From the NCBI GenBank assembly GCA_902762785.1, contig CACWPL010000001.1, positions 1 through 64,000 on the forward strand: DNA of 64,000 nt, read 5' to 3'. Positions 39,260 through 48,339 of the stretch are shown here, piece after piece. The number at the start of each line of letters is the position of its first letter. Position 1 is the first letter of the stretch. The notes under the pieces were generated by a model. The model was given only the letters and a program-made list of their open reading frames with translations. It was not told the DNA's origin and searched no databases. This DNA comes from an uncultured Ruminococcus sp. (GTDB lineage Bacteria; Bacillota; Clostridia; Oscillospirales; Ruminococcaceae). The translations under genes were made by a program, and so were the position numbers.

Positions 39260-39288
39260 TTGACAAATCGTAAAAAGTATGTTATAAT
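39260..39288 (+). promoter_or_regulatory. Consensus promoter of the GH5 cellulase gene
   Basis: This is a perfect TTGACA (39260-39265), 17 bases, TATAAT (39283-39288). It lies 37 bases before the start codon, predicting strong transcription. Confidence 0.93.
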
Positions 39289-39325
39289 AAAGGTATTAAT
39301 ATATTATTAAAGGAGTATGATAGCA

Positions 39326-41644
39326 ATGCGTACTACACACAAACTCATCTCTGCCGTGACGGCGGGCGTCATGTCGCTCTCCATCATGGCGGGCAGCATG
39401 CCGGTGGCTCTGTCCTCCGTGAATGCTGCCAGCACCTCTGCCATCGCGCTCGTCGATGACATGGGACTCGGTTGGAACCTGGGCAACACCTTCGACTGCT
39501 GGGGCTTTGAGAGCTATGCCAGCAACACGGAGACTGCTTGGGGCAACCCGACCACCACGAAGGCGATGATCGACAAGATCGCGGAGACCGGCTTCAAGAC
39601 CGTCCGCATCCCGATCACCTGGGACCACGACACCAACGGCAACGACATCGACGACGCCTACCTTGCCCGTATCAAGGAGGTCATCGACTACTGCACGGCC
39701 AATGACATGTATGTCATCATCAACATGCATTGGGACTGGGTGTCCAACGGCTCCGGCTGGCTCAACCAGGGCCTGGCCGCCGAGGCTCGTTACCGCGCGA
39801 TGTGGAACGAGATCGCGACCTACTTCAAGTCCTATGACCAGCACCTGATCTTCGAGAGCATGAACGAGGTGGATTGGAACTCGAACGGCAACGACTACAC
39901 CGCCGACGAGTACAACACCCTCAACACGCTCAACGCCGCCTTCGTCGAGGTCGTTCGTAAGACCAAGGGCAACAACAGCGACCGTCTGCTGCTGCTCGCC
40001 GGTGCGAACACCAACCTCGACTTCACCTGCTCGTCGAGCTATGTGCTGCCGGATGACGACATGCTCGCCGTGTCCATCCACTACTACCTGCCGCCCACCT
40101 TCTGCGTAGCACCGCAGGATTCCTCCTGGGGCTATTCCAAGACCTGGGGCACCGATGCCGAGAAGAACACCCTCGCCGCCAACTTCAATAAGATGAAGAC
40201 CACCTTCGTCGACAAGGGCGTGCCGGTCATCCTCGGTGAGTACGGCGTCCTGACCAACGGCGGCAAGGACGAGGCCGCCATCAAGGACTTCCTCAAGACC
40301 GTTGCCAGCACCTCCCTCGCCACCAGCGGCATCTCCTCGGTGCTGTGGGATTCCGGCAACTGCGGCGACATGCAGTATTTCGACCGTAAGAATCTCAAGT
40401 GGTTCAATGACGACATCGGCAAGATCTACGCCGACCTCGCTGGCGGCCAGGGCCTGACCACCCTCGACTGGGTAGAGACCACCTTCTCCGCGATGGAGGA
40501 TACGGCCGACCGCTATGAGATCAACATCGGCGATTCCGATAAGTTCAAGTTCGACGTCAAGCTCAGCGATGCCCAGAAGGCCGTCATGGCCGGCGGCGGC
40601 GGCGGTTCCGTCAGCTACTGGGACGATGCCAATTCCAAGTGGCTCGAGGGCGCGCTCTCGTTCACCTATACTGTCCTTGAGGACGGCTCCATCGAGCTGC
40701 GTCAGCTCGAGGTCGTAGACGGTGAGGCGACCGACAAGGTCCTCAACTACGGCTACATCGAGATCCCGGACGGCGTGACCCCGGGCAGCGTACAGGTATC
40801 CTTCTACTATGCCGGCTATGATGATGCAGGCACCTGGAAGAGTCTCGACAATGCCTCCATCGACAAGGCCTACACCATCGGCCTCGTAGAGGTACAGGAC
40901 ACCACCGCGCCCAGCGAGGAGGAGACCACCAAGCCCACCGAGGCGGATACGACCGCGCCTACGGAGGAGGACACCACCGAGGCGACCGATCCCGTTGAGG
41001 AGGGCACCTACTTCACGCTCCACGGCCAGTTCGCGGGCAACGACTTCTGGTCGGACGATGTGAAGGTACCTGTGGACGGCAGCGGCACCTACTCCCTCAA
41101 GTGGGAGGCAGCCGGCGAGACCAAGAGCGGCGACCTGGCGATGTTCATCGACTCGAACGTCAATATCTATCAGTATGCCATCAATGAGGACAGCACCGGC
41201 ATCGCCGACGGCACCCTCAACGTGACCCTGGACAAGGTGCTCGTGGACGGCGAGGAGATCGAGCTGACCGGCGAGCCCAAGCTCATGACCATGGACGACG
41301 GCAAGAGCCTCCGTCTGACCGTACAGAATCCGTGGGGGTCTGCTCCTGTCTCCGCGTTCGATCCCGCGATCACCGTTGCCGAGAGCATCGAGGTCGTATT
41401 CACCGTACAGCTCGGCCTGGACGATACGCCTGGCGACATCCTCTATGGTGACGTGGACGACAGCGGTGTCGTTGACATCATGGACGTGATCGCCATCAAC
41501 AAGAGCCTGCTCGGCGGTCTGAGCCTGAGCGACACCGGCCGCAAGGCAGCCGATGTGGACAGGAACGACGCGATCGACACCACCGATGCCCTGAACATCC
41601 TCAAGGCAGTCGTAAAGCTGACCACGCTCCCCGTCGAGTCCTGA
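39326..41644 (+). CDS. Secreted GH5 endoglucanase with dockerin
   Basis: This 772-aa protein has a signal peptide (residues 1 to about 35) and a GH5 catalytic domain (about 37-385). The GH5 domain has GLGWNLGNTFDCWG at the start, the acid/base Glu181 in LIFESMNEVDW and the nucleophile Glu305 in VILGEYGVLT, close to subfamily 4 endoglucanases. A beta-rich module follows (about 385-530), then a Thr/Glu linker with TTAPSEEETTKPTEADTT, a second beta-rich module (about 555-700) and a dockerin (about 705-772). The dockerin carries two calcium repeats, GDVDDSGVVDIMDVIAINKS and ADVDRNDAIDTTDALNILKA. I choose the ATG at 39326 because the one at 39317 abuts AAAGGAG. It is probably part of a cellulosome-like system. 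Confidence 0.93.
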   Translation: MRTTHKLISAVTAGVMSLSIMAGSMPVALSSVNAASTSAIALVDDMGLGWNLGNTFDCWGFESYASNTETAWGNPTTTKAMIDKIAETGFKTVRIPITWDHDTNGNDIDDAYLARIKEVIDYCTANDMYVIINMHWDWVSNGSGWLNQGLAAEARYRAMWNEIATYFKSYDQHLIFESMNEVDWNSNGNDYTADEYNTLNTLNAAFVEVVRKTKGNNSDRLLLLAGANTNLDFTCSSSYVLPDDDMLAVSIHYYLPPTFCVAPQDSSWGYSKTWGTDAEKNTLAANFNKMKTTFVDKGVPVILGEYGVLTNGGKDEAAIKDFLKTVASTSLATSGISSVLWDSGNCGDMQYFDRKNLKWFNDDIGKIYADLAGGQGLTTLDWVETTFSAMEDTADRYEINIGDSDKFKFDVKLSDAQKAVMAGGGGGSVSYWDDANSKWLEGALSFTYTVLEDGSIELRQLEVVDGEATDKVLNYGYIEIPDGVTPGSVQVSFYYAGYDDAGTWKSLDNASIDKAYTIGLVEVQDTTAPSEEETTKPTEADTTAPTEEDTTEATDPVEEGTYFTLHGQFAGNDFWSDDVKVPVDGSGTYSLKWEAAGETKSGDLAMFIDSNVNIYQYAINEDSTGIADGTLNVTLDKVLVDGEEIELTGEPKLMTMDDGKSLRLTVQNPWGSAPVSAFDPAITVAESIEVVFTVQLGLDDTPGDILYGDVDDSGVVDIMDVIAINKSLLGGLSLSDTGRKAADVDRNDAIDTTDALNILKAVVKLTTLPVES

Positions 41645-41667
41645 CGATCTGACACACAAGGACACCA

Positions 41668-41702
41668 AAGCCCCTGTACCGCGCGGTACAGGGGCTTTTT
41701 TG
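41668..41702 (+). terminator. Terminator after the GH5 gene
   Basis: A 30-bp perfect palindrome (AAGCCCCTGTACCGC arm) is followed by TTTTTT. The convergent SDR gene ends 19 bases beyond, so it may serve both directions. Confidence 0.93.
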
Positions 41703-41720
41703 TGTGATGTGATAGATCGT

Positions 41721-42437
41721 TCAGATGACGAAGCCGCCGTTCACGCCAAGGACTTGGCCGGTGACGAAGGCGGCATCTGCCGAGCAGAGGAACGCGGCCG
41801 CACCGGCGATGTCCTCGGGAGTGCCGAGGCGGCCGAGGGGCGTCTCGTCCGCGAGGGCGGCGAGGTCGTCCTCGGAATAGACGTCGAGCATCGGCGTGCG
41901 GATCACGCCGGGGGCGATGGCGTTCACCCGGATGCCGCTGGGCGCGACCTCCTGTGCGAGCGCCTTGGTGAAGCCGATCAGGGCGGCCTTGGCGGTGGAG
42001 TAGTCCACCTCGCAGGACGCGCCGACCTGCCCCCACATGGAGCTGATGTTCACGATGCAGCCGGACTGCCGCCGGATCATCCCGGGCAGCAGCGCGCGCG
42101 TACATTCGACCGTCCCGAGGACGTCCACATCGAAGAGACGCCGCCGGTCGGCCGGGGAGATGTCCGTAAAGAGGCCGCTCATCGCGATCCCGGCATTGTT
42201 GACGAGCACGTCCACATGGCCAAGGTCGGCGAGCACACGGTCGGCCATGGCAGAGATCTCGGCGAGGTCGGCAAGGTCGGCCTGCACGGCCATACCGCCG
42301 AGCTCCCGCGCGAGCGCCTGGGCGCGGTCAAGATGGGTGCAGCAGTGCAGCGCGGTCACATAGCCGTCGGCCGCGAGACGGCGGGCGATGGCCGCCCCGA
42401 TCCCGCCGGCCGCGCCGGTGATGAGCGCGGTCCTCAT
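41721..42437 (-). CDS. Short-chain dehydrogenase/reductase (FabG-like)
   Basis: This 238-aa NAD(P)-dependent oxidoreductase has the cofactor motif ITGAAGGIGAAIARRLA, the NNAG motif in VDVLVNNAGIAMSG, the catalytic Ser in VNISSMWGQVG and the YxxxK pair in VDYSTAKAALIGFTKALAQE. The tail AFVTGQVLGVNGGFVI is typical of FabG-like enzymes. It could be a ketoacyl-ACP reductase or a sugar/alcohol dehydrogenase; the context (membrane protease and DUF1294 genes) does not decide. Its ATG overlaps the stop of the upstream gene by four bases. Confidence 0.9.
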   Translation of the reverse strand: MRTALITGAAGGIGAAIARRLAADGYVTALHCCTHLDRAQALARELGGMAVQADLADLAEISAMADRVLADLGHVDVLVNNAGIAMSGLFTDISPADRRRLFDVDVLGTVECTRALLPGMIRRQSGCIVNISSMWGQVGASCEVDYSTAKAALIGFTKALAQEVAPSGIRVNAIAPGVIRTPMLDVYSEDDLAALADETPLGRLGTPEDIAGAAAFLCSADAAFVTGQVLGVNGGFVI

Positions 42438-43483
42438 GCTTGGTCGTCCGGGACGGAGGGCATCTCAGTCTGGGCGGGGCCGTCGTCCGTGGGCGGGACG
42501 GTCGTGTCGGCGGGCTTGGAACGGTTCACCGCGAAGGGCAGCGGCACGAACAGCAGCACGGCGATGGCCGCGAGCATCACGATCGTGGTGGCGAGGCTCG
42601 CCTCAAGGCCGAAGTCGCCGCCGTTGGCCAGAACGGACCCCTGGAGGGACATGCGGAAGACAGAATCGCCCGAATCGATGCCGCTGACGGGCAGGCCGTA
42701 GAAGTTGCCCTGGACGAAGTTCCAGATGCTGTGGACGGCGCAGGCGCCCCAGAGGCTGTCGGTGCGGAGCGTGTAGAACGAGATCATGACGGCGTAAAGG
42801 ATCAGGTTGATGAAGGCCAGCAGCGTGAAGCCGGCATTGGCGGCATGGAGCAGGCCGAAGATGACGGAGTTCACGCCGATCGCCCAGGCCAGATTCTTGT
42901 GGCGGAGCGTGTCGGACATGTAGAAGCCGCGGCAGAGCACCTCCTCGCTCATGCCCTGGAGGCCGTAGCCGAGGAAGATGAGGAGCAGCGGCCCGATCGA
43001 GGCGCCGACATAGCCCTCGAACTTCAGGCCGCCCATCACATAGGCGATCCCCACGACGGCGGAGAACATGACGAAGCCCGCGATGAGGCCGATCAGGTAG
43101 CGCGGGACGGCGGCATCCTTATGGAAGCCGATGGTGCGCATCCGGCGCCCCTGCGGGAATTTGGCGAAGAACATGACCACCAGCGTGCCGAAGCCGGTAC
43201 ACAGGAGCATGATAAAGAGGTTCTTGGGGTCGTTGGAGAGGTCGGTGATGTATTCGGTGGCCACCTGCGAGTCGAGGGTGCCGCCGTTCTCCTCCATCTG
43301 CTGCGTCGCCCATTTGAAGAGCTGCGGGATGAGCAGCGCGACCGAGCCAAAGCTCTCCGCGAGCGACATGACGATGAACACGCCGGCATACATCAGGATC
43401 TTGAGGAACATGTTCTTGGGCGAACGGAACACCGGTTCCTCGCGGATCCGTTCGATCATGGGATAATAGGTGTAGCGCTTCAT
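42434..43483 (-). CDS. CPBP-family intramembrane metalloprotease
   Basis: This 349-aa polytopic protein carries the CPBP (Abi/CAAX prenyl protease 2) motifs in order: EEVLCRGFYMSD, FGLLHAANAGF and VHSIWNFVQG. These supply the Glu, His and Asn ligands within the membrane. About eight helices are visible. Substrates are unknown; family members act in bacteriocin immunity, protein processing or anchoring. AGGAGG precedes the start. It overlaps its neighbours on both sides by four bases, so the three genes form one operon. Confidence 0.9.
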   Translation of the reverse strand: MKRYTYYPMIERIREEPVFRSPKNMFLKILMYAGVFIVMSLAESFGSVALLIPQLFKWATQQMEENGGTLDSQVATEYITDLSNDPKNLFIMLLCTGFGTLVVMFFAKFPQGRRMRTIGFHKDAAVPRYLIGLIAGFVMFSAVVGIAYVMGGLKFEGYVGASIGPLLLIFLGYGLQGMSEEVLCRGFYMSDTLRHKNLAWAIGVNSVIFGLLHAANAGFTLLAFINLILYAVMISFYTLRTDSLWGACAVHSIWNFVQGNFYGLPVSGIDSGDSVFRMSLQGSVLANGGDFGLEASLATTIVMLAAIAVLLFVPLPFAVNRSKPADTTVPPTDDGPAQTEMPSVPDDQA

Positions 43484-43761
43484 GATGTTGACCTCCTGTA
43501 AAGTAAGAGTATGATGGCCCCGATCTGCCAGAGGAGACCGAGGAGGTTGACGATCCAGAAATACCAGTGCTTCGTTTTATGGCGAAATACCTGCATCGCT
43601 GCGAGCGCGCCGGGCGCCCCGCCGAGAAAGCCGAGCAGCAGGAGCGTTCTCTCAGGCGTGCGCCATTTGTGCTGCTTGGCGAGGCGCTTGTCGCGTCCGT
43701 AGGCGATATAGGCGATGATGCTCATGAGCAGCAGGTAGGAGATGTAGAGCTTAGATCCCAA
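43480..43761 (-). CDS. DUF1294-family small membrane protein
   Basis: This 93-aa protein has membrane helices at both ends and a central polar motif, AYGRDKRLAKQHKWRTPERT. GFLGGAPGALAAMQVFRHKTKH follows in two adjoining blocks, and together these are characteristic of DUF1294 proteins. The function is unknown. It is the first gene of the operon, directly after a consensus promoter. Confidence 0.88.
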   Translation of the reverse strand: MGSKLYISYLLLMSIIAYIAYGRDKRLAKQHKWRTPERTLLLLGFLGGAPGALAAMQVFRHKTKHWYFWIVNLLGLLWQIGAIILLLYRRSTS

Positions 43762-43785
43762 GATGGACCCCTCCTTTCCTCTATC

Positions 43786-43814
43786 ATTATAGCAGAGAAT
43801 GATAGAGATGTCAA
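43786..43814 (-). promoter_or_regulatory. Consensus promoter of the DUF1294-CPBP-SDR operon
   Basis: On the minus strand a perfect TTGACA (43809-43814), 17 bases, TATAAT (43786-43791). AGGAGG-like sequence lies downstream before the start. Confidence 0.92.
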
Positions 43815-43942
43815 CGGTGGGACGCCCTTCTTTCGCCCGTTCCTGCCTTCGGGACGGGATGGGCCGGGTTAAGAAAAAATGAAAGAATGTTACAAAATAA
43901 ATACAAATCCACCGGCAAAATGGTCACAGAGGCGGTTTTCGG

Positions 43943-43971
43943 TTGACTTTTTTTCGGGAAACTGTTAAAAT
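43943..43971 (+). promoter_or_regulatory. Promoter of the PASTA pseudokinase gene
   Basis: TTGACT (43943-43948), 17 bases, TAAAAT (43966-43971), about 100 bases before the start codon. Confidence 0.8.
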
Positions 43972-44069
43972 AGATATGGACTATCAAGCAAGGCCTTACT
44001 GTGCCCTGCGGAGATCATCGGCAGCCGCCCCGCCATCGGATGCGGCCGCGCCGGAGAAAGGAGCGCCCT

Positions 44070-46016
44070 ATGGGAGAAAGATGCCTTTGCTACGGATGTA
44101 TGCAGTTCAAGCATGAAGAGGAGCATGTATGTCCCTCCTGCGGCTATGATGACCGTACACCCAACGACCCCGCCTACATCACCCCCGGCACCATCCTGAA
44201 CGGCCATTTCGCCGTTGGCATCCGGATCGGGAGCAATAGCGAGGGTGCGACTTATATCGGTTATAACCAGTCGATCGGATGCAGGGTCCTCATCCGTGAA
44301 TACTTCCCGCGCCAGCTCTGCAGCCGTGTGCCGGGCAAGGCCATCATCTCGGTCGATCCCAAGCATGTGGTGCAGTATAAGGCGCTCATGGCCGAGTTCA
44401 CGGAGCTCAATCGGAGCCTCGCCCAGATGCGCGGTTCCGTCAACCACATCAACCCCACGTCCGACCTGTTCGCGACCAATAACACGACCTATGCGGTCTA
44501 TGAATACCTCGAGGGAGTCACCCTCGTGGACTATCTCAAGGACAATGCCGGCGAGCTGACCTGGAAGCAGGTCTCCGAGGTCTTCCCGCCCTTCTTCACG
44601 TCCCTGAGCCAGATCCATAACAACGCCATTATCCACCGCGCCATCTCGCCGGAGACGATCTACGTCACCCAGAAGGGCGAGCTGCGGCTCTCGGGATTCT
44701 CGGTCTCCGCTGTGCGCACCGTCCATTCCGAGCTCGAGCCGGAGATCTTCCATGGCTACGCGGCCCCGGAGCAGTACAGCCCCAACCAAAAGCAGGGCAC
44801 CTGGACGGACGTTTACGGCATCTGCGCCGTGCTCTACCGCATCCTGACCGGCTGCAAGCCCACCGATGCGCCGAGCCGTATGGAGAACGACAATCTCTGT
44901 GCGCCGCACGAGATGAACCCGAGCATCCCCAAGCATGTCTCCCGCGTCATCATGAAGGGCATGAGCCTCTATTCCGATGACCGCATCAAGACCGTGACCG
45001 AGCTGGTGACGGCGCTCTTCCGCGAGGAGCCCGATCCTGCCACGGGCAAGTTCCCAGCCCAGCGCCGCGCAGAGGATGACACGCAGCGGCGGGAGCCGAA
45101 CGGCGAGCACCGCCGTCCGCGCAATAACGGCAATAGCAATAATAAGAACAACGGCGGCAGCGGCTACCGTGACTACGACCAGAAGGGATACGGCAGCGAT
45201 GCCCATGAGAACGTGATCGACCGGATCAAGGTGCCGGTCATCATCGCGGTGCTGCTCGCATGTGTGCTGATGGTCATCGCGATCATCGTGCTCCAGCTCC
45301 TGGATATGGGGCCGACCACGCTCGGCACGCCGACCATCGAGACCACGCTCCCCCAGGAGATGACGTCCGTCTCGGACAACATCGTCACCGAGAGCGACAG
45401 CGGCACGGAAGTGACCGATGCCCCGAGCGGCGACAGCTCCATGCCCGATCTCGTCGGCAAGAACTTCGAGACCAAGAAGGCACAGCTCGAGTCCGACGGC
45501 TGGCTCTATCTCGTCCCGGTCTATGCGTACAGTGACAAGTACAAGGCCGGCGTCATCACCGACCAGTCCATCGCGGCCGGCACGCCCTTCACGACGGGCG
45601 CCGTCGTCGAGGTCACGGTCAGCAAGGGACCGCAGTCCATCAAGCTGCCGGAATACGAGGGCAAGACCCTCAAGGAATATGAAGCCATCCTGGAATCCAT
45701 GGGCATGACGAATTATAACACCGTCTCCGTGGAGAATCAGGATATGAAGAACGGCATGGTCGTAGAGCTGAGCAAGGAGGCAGGAGAGGAGTTCGACCTC
45801 ACCGGCTCCGAGACCCTCAAGATCTACTATGTCGCCAACCCCGAGGCTACGCCTGTCCCGCTCCAGACGACGGCACCGCCGGCTCCCATCGAGACCGCGC
45901 CGACGACCGAGGAGCAGACCGCGCCGCCGCTCGAGCTCGAGACCGATCCGCCTGCGGTCGTCGATGAGCCCGTTGAGGAAATGACCGCGCCGCCTGCGCC
46001 GGTCATCCCGGAGTGA
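44070..46016 (+). CDS. Membrane PASTA protein with degenerate Ser/Thr kinase domain
   Basis: This 648-aa protein has an N-terminal zinc ribbon (C7xxC10 and C21PSC24), a protein-kinase-like domain (about 40-318), one membrane helix (about 388-410), two PASTA-like repeats (about 457-590) and a Pro/Thr-rich tail. The kinase core has lost its catalytic residues. The Gly loop reads IGSNSEGATY, the VAIK lysine is Arg76 (VLIREYFP), HRD is HRA (IHRAISPETI, residues 189-198), and DFG is SGF (208-210). The APE motif (YAAPEQYSP) is kept. It is probably a pseudokinase sensing peptidoglycan fragments or scaffolding envelope proteins (inference). RBS GAAAGGAG fixes the start. Confidence 0.85.
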   Translation: MGERCLCYGCMQFKHEEEHVCPSCGYDDRTPNDPAYITPGTILNGHFAVGIRIGSNSEGATYIGYNQSIGCRVLIREYFPRQLCSRVPGKAIISVDPKHVVQYKALMAEFTELNRSLAQMRGSVNHINPTSDLFATNNTTYAVYEYLEGVTLVDYLKDNAGELTWKQVSEVFPPFFTSLSQIHNNAIIHRAISPETIYVTQKGELRLSGFSVSAVRTVHSELEPEIFHGYAAPEQYSPNQKQGTWTDVYGICAVLYRILTGCKPTDAPSRMENDNLCAPHEMNPSIPKHVSRVIMKGMSLYSDDRIKTVTELVTALFREEPDPATGKFPAQRRAEDDTQRREPNGEHRRPRNNGNSNNKNNGGSGYRDYDQKGYGSDAHENVIDRIKVPVIIAVLLACVLMVIAIIVLQLLDMGPTTLGTPTIETTLPQEMTSVSDNIVTESDSGTEVTDAPSGDSSMPDLVGKNFETKKAQLESDGWLYLVPVYAYSDKYKAGVITDQSIAAGTPFTTGAVVEVTVSKGPQSIKLPEYEGKTLKEYEAILESMGMTNYNTVSVENQDMKNGMVVELSKEAGEEFDLTGSETLKIYYVANPEATPVPLQTTAPPAPIETAPTTEEQTAPPLELETDPPAVVDEPVEEMTAPPAPVIPE

Positions 46017-46041
46017 CGCCTCCCCTGTCAGATATGACCGG

Positions 46042-46077
46042 ACTGCCCGTCTTGTTCGCCAAGACGGGCAGTTTTTT
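46042..46077 (+). terminator. Terminator after the pseudokinase gene
   Basis: ACTGCCCGTCTT and AAGACGGGCAGT arms around GTTCGCC are followed by TTTTTT. Confidence 0.93.
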
Positions 46078-46127
46078 CGCGTGGAGGGGCACAGATCTGG
46101 AGAAACGCAAAAAAATCAAAAAAGGGG

Positions 46128-46156
46128 TTGAGATCCCGGAAAAAATATGCTATAAT
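46128..46156 (+). promoter_or_regulatory. Promoter of the Asp23-fakA operon
   Basis: TTGAGA (46128-46133), 17 bases, TATAAT (46151-46156), about 95 bases before the first gene. Confidence 0.85.
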
Positions 46157-46250
46157 AAAAAAGAGCGTGCCAAAATGCGCCACGCCATAGGAGAAACAAG
46201 GCCCCTCCGGGGGCACAGCATACGATAAAGAGGGGAAAGGATGACAGACT

Positions 46251-46586
46251 ATGCTTTACATGGAAGACCACATCGGTAAGATCGTCATCTCCGATGCCTA
46301 CCTGCGGCAGCTCACCGAGCAGACCGTCATGCAGGGCTTCGGTATCGCCGGCTTTGCGGAGCCAACGCTCACGGATAAGCTCTTCGAGGGGCGGTTCAGT
46401 CCCGTCGACATCAAGGCCGATGGGGATAAGCTGGAGATCTCGGTGCATGTCAAGGCGATGTACGGCGTGAACATCCCGGCCGTCGTCAATGCACTGAGCC
46501 ATAAGATCGAGTTCGTGATCGAGGACGCCGTCCGCATCCCCGTTTCGCGTGTCCGCGTGTATGTGGACGACATCGCCGCGCTGTGA
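46251..46586 (+). CDS. Asp23/Gls24-family envelope stress protein
   Basis: This 111-aa protein has the Asp23 fold pattern: GKIVISDAYLRQLTEQTVMQ, a middle DGDKLEISVHVKAMYGVNIP, and an end RIPVSRVRVYVDDI. It corresponds to Bacillus YloU, also directly upstream of the DAK2-domain gene. The exact role is unknown; the family is linked to cell-envelope stress. It lies 20 bases before the next gene. Confidence 0.9.
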   Translation: MLYMEDHIGKIVISDAYLRQLTEQTVMQGFGIAGFAEPTLTDKLFEGRFSPVDIKADGDKLEISVHVKAMYGVNIPAVVNALSHKIEFVIEDAVRIPVSRVRVYVDDIAAL

Positions 46587-46606
46587 TGGGGAGGTAACAT
46601 AGCATA

Positions 46607-48262
46607 ATGAATGGTAAGCTTTTAAAGTCCGCGCTTTGCAGCGCTGCGGTGACGATCGAGAAGCGCCGCAAGGAGATCGACGAGCTCAACGTCTATCCCG
46701 TGCCCGATGGTGACACCGGCACGAACATGTCCATGACCATGACCGCGGCCCGCCGCGAGCTGAGCGTCCTTGGTGACGACGTGACCGTGGCGGCTGTGGC
46801 GGAAAAGGCCGCATCTGCGATGCTCCGCGGTGCGCGCGGCAACTCCGGCGTCATCCTGTCGCTGCTGTTCCGCGGCTTTGCCAAGGGTCTGGCCGGGCTC
46901 GAGGAGGCCAAGGGCGCGGACATCGCCAATGCGCTCGAGATCGGCGTGCAGGCGGCGTATAAGGCCGTCATGAAGCCCACCGAGGGCACCATCCTCACCG
47001 TCGCACGCATGGGCGCACAGGCCGCACAGGTGGCCGCCCGTGATTCCGTCGATCCGCTGGTCGTGTTCCAGGCGACGTGCAAGGCCGCGGCCGAGGCGCT
47101 GGCCAATACCACCGAGCAGCTCCCGATCCTGAAGAAGGCGGGCGTCGTCGATGCCGGCGGTAAGGGCCTCCTGACCATCTGGCAGGCCATGCTCGACGTG
47201 ATGGAGGGCAAGGCGCCGGAGGAGCCGGAGGAGACCGTCTCCGTCAAGAAGCACGCCGAGAGCATCGCGATCGGCCGTGTGGATCTCGAGGAGGAGATCA
47301 CGCATACCTACTGCACCGAGTTCATCGTCGAGAAGAAGAAGGACTGCCCCGACCCGTTCAAGCTCCGCGCGTATCTGGAGACGATCGGCGACTGCGTGGT
47401 CGTGGTCGATGACGATGAGATCATCAAGGTGCATGTGCATACGGACGACCCCGGTCTGGCGCTGCAAAAGGCGCTGGAGTTCGGCCAGTTCGTCAACGAG
47501 CCCAAGCCCAAGGTCGAGAACATGCGCATCCAGCATGCCGGCCGTGTGCGTGAGGCACAGAACGCCGCCCAGGACGAGACCTATGTCCGTGCCGAGCCGG
47601 AGAAGCCGTTCGGCTTCGTAGCCGTGGCTGCCGGTGCGGGGCTCGAGAACATGTTCCGCGAGCTGGGCGTCGACTGCGTGGTACGCGGCGGCCAGACGAT
47701 GAACCCCTCCACGGAGGACATCCTCAAGGCCATCCACGCCACCCCGGCGAAGAACGTCTTCGTCCTGCCGAACAACAAGAACATCATCATGGCGGCCGAG
47801 CAGGCCGTGAGCCTCGCGGACCGCAATGTCTGCGTGCTCCAGACGCGGACGATCCCGCAGGGCATGAGCGCGATGCTCGCCTTTGACGAGTCGCTCGATG
47901 CCGAGGGCAACCGCATCGCCATGACGAAGGCCTTCGAGCGCGTGTCCACCGGGCAGGTCACCTTTGCCGCCCGCGATTCCGAGCTGGACGGCCACCCGAT
48001 CAAGAAGGGCGAGGTGCTCGCGCTCGACAACGGCAAGCTCGCCTTCACCGACAAGGATCTCAACCACGCGGCCTACAAGCTGGCCAAGCGCCTCGTGAGC
48101 GGCGACACGTCCTTCCTGACCGTCACCTACGGTGAGGATGTGGACGAGGAGACCGCCCAGAAGCTCGTCGACAAGCTCCAGGATAAGTACGGCGACAAGC
48201 TGGAGGTCATGCTGGTCGATGGCGGTATGCCGGTGTATTATTACATGATCTCGGCGGAGTGA
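46607..48262 (+). CDS. fakA: DAK2-domain fatty acid kinase, FakA/YloV-like
   Basis: This 551-aa protein has an N-terminal DhaL/DAK2 domain (about 8-200). Its ATP/metal loop is NVYPVPDGDTGTNMSMTMTA, with RGARGNSGVILSLLFRGFAKG after it. A middle domain and a C-terminal part carrying GQTMNPSTEDILKAI, VFVLPNNKNIIMAAEQAV and VQTRTIPQG-like residues (VLQTRTIPQGMSAML) complete the FakA layout. FakA phosphorylates exogenous fatty acids bound to a FakB carrier; no FakB is in the window. GGGGAGG precedes the start. It follows the Asp23 gene as in other Firmicutes. Confidence 0.93.
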   Translation: MNGKLLKSALCSAAVTIEKRRKEIDELNVYPVPDGDTGTNMSMTMTAARRELSVLGDDVTVAAVAEKAASAMLRGARGNSGVILSLLFRGFAKGLAGLEEAKGADIANALEIGVQAAYKAVMKPTEGTILTVARMGAQAAQVAARDSVDPLVVFQATCKAAAEALANTTEQLPILKKAGVVDAGGKGLLTIWQAMLDVMEGKAPEEPEETVSVKKHAESIAIGRVDLEEEITHTYCTEFIVEKKKDCPDPFKLRAYLETIGDCVVVVDDDEIIKVHVHTDDPGLALQKALEFGQFVNEPKPKVENMRIQHAGRVREAQNAAQDETYVRAEPEKPFGFVAVAAGAGLENMFRELGVDCVVRGGQTMNPSTEDILKAIHATPAKNVFVLPNNKNIIMAAEQAVSLADRNVCVLQTRTIPQGMSAMLAFDESLDAEGNRIAMTKAFERVSTGQVTFAARDSELDGHPIKKGEVLALDNGKLAFTDKDLNHAAYKLAKRLVSGDTSFLTVTYGEDVDEETAQKLVDKLQDKYGDKLEVMLVDGGMPVYYYMISAE

Positions 48263-48280
48263 CATCTGCCTGAAAAACAA

Positions 48281-48314
48281 GATGCCCCCTGCAGAAGGGG
48301 GCATCGTTGTTTTG
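48281..48314 (+). terminator. Terminator after fakA
   Basis: GATGCCCCC and GGGGGCATC arms around a short loop are followed by GTTGTTTTG. Confidence 0.82.
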
Positions 48315-48339
48315 TGAGAGAGAATCATGCCCTATTACG

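Larger units (their letters stand above)
43762..44069. other. Divergent intergenic region, 308 bases
   Basis: This gap holds the leftward promoter for the DUF1294 operon (43786-43814) and the rightward promoter for the pseudokinase gene (43943-43971). Between them lies AT-rich sequence with no gene or repeat that I can identify. Confidence 0.7.

Noticed and set aside
39296..41668. 790-aa minus-strand frame opposite the GH5 gene
   Set aside because: Antisense of a gene with signal peptide, catalytic residues and dockerin.
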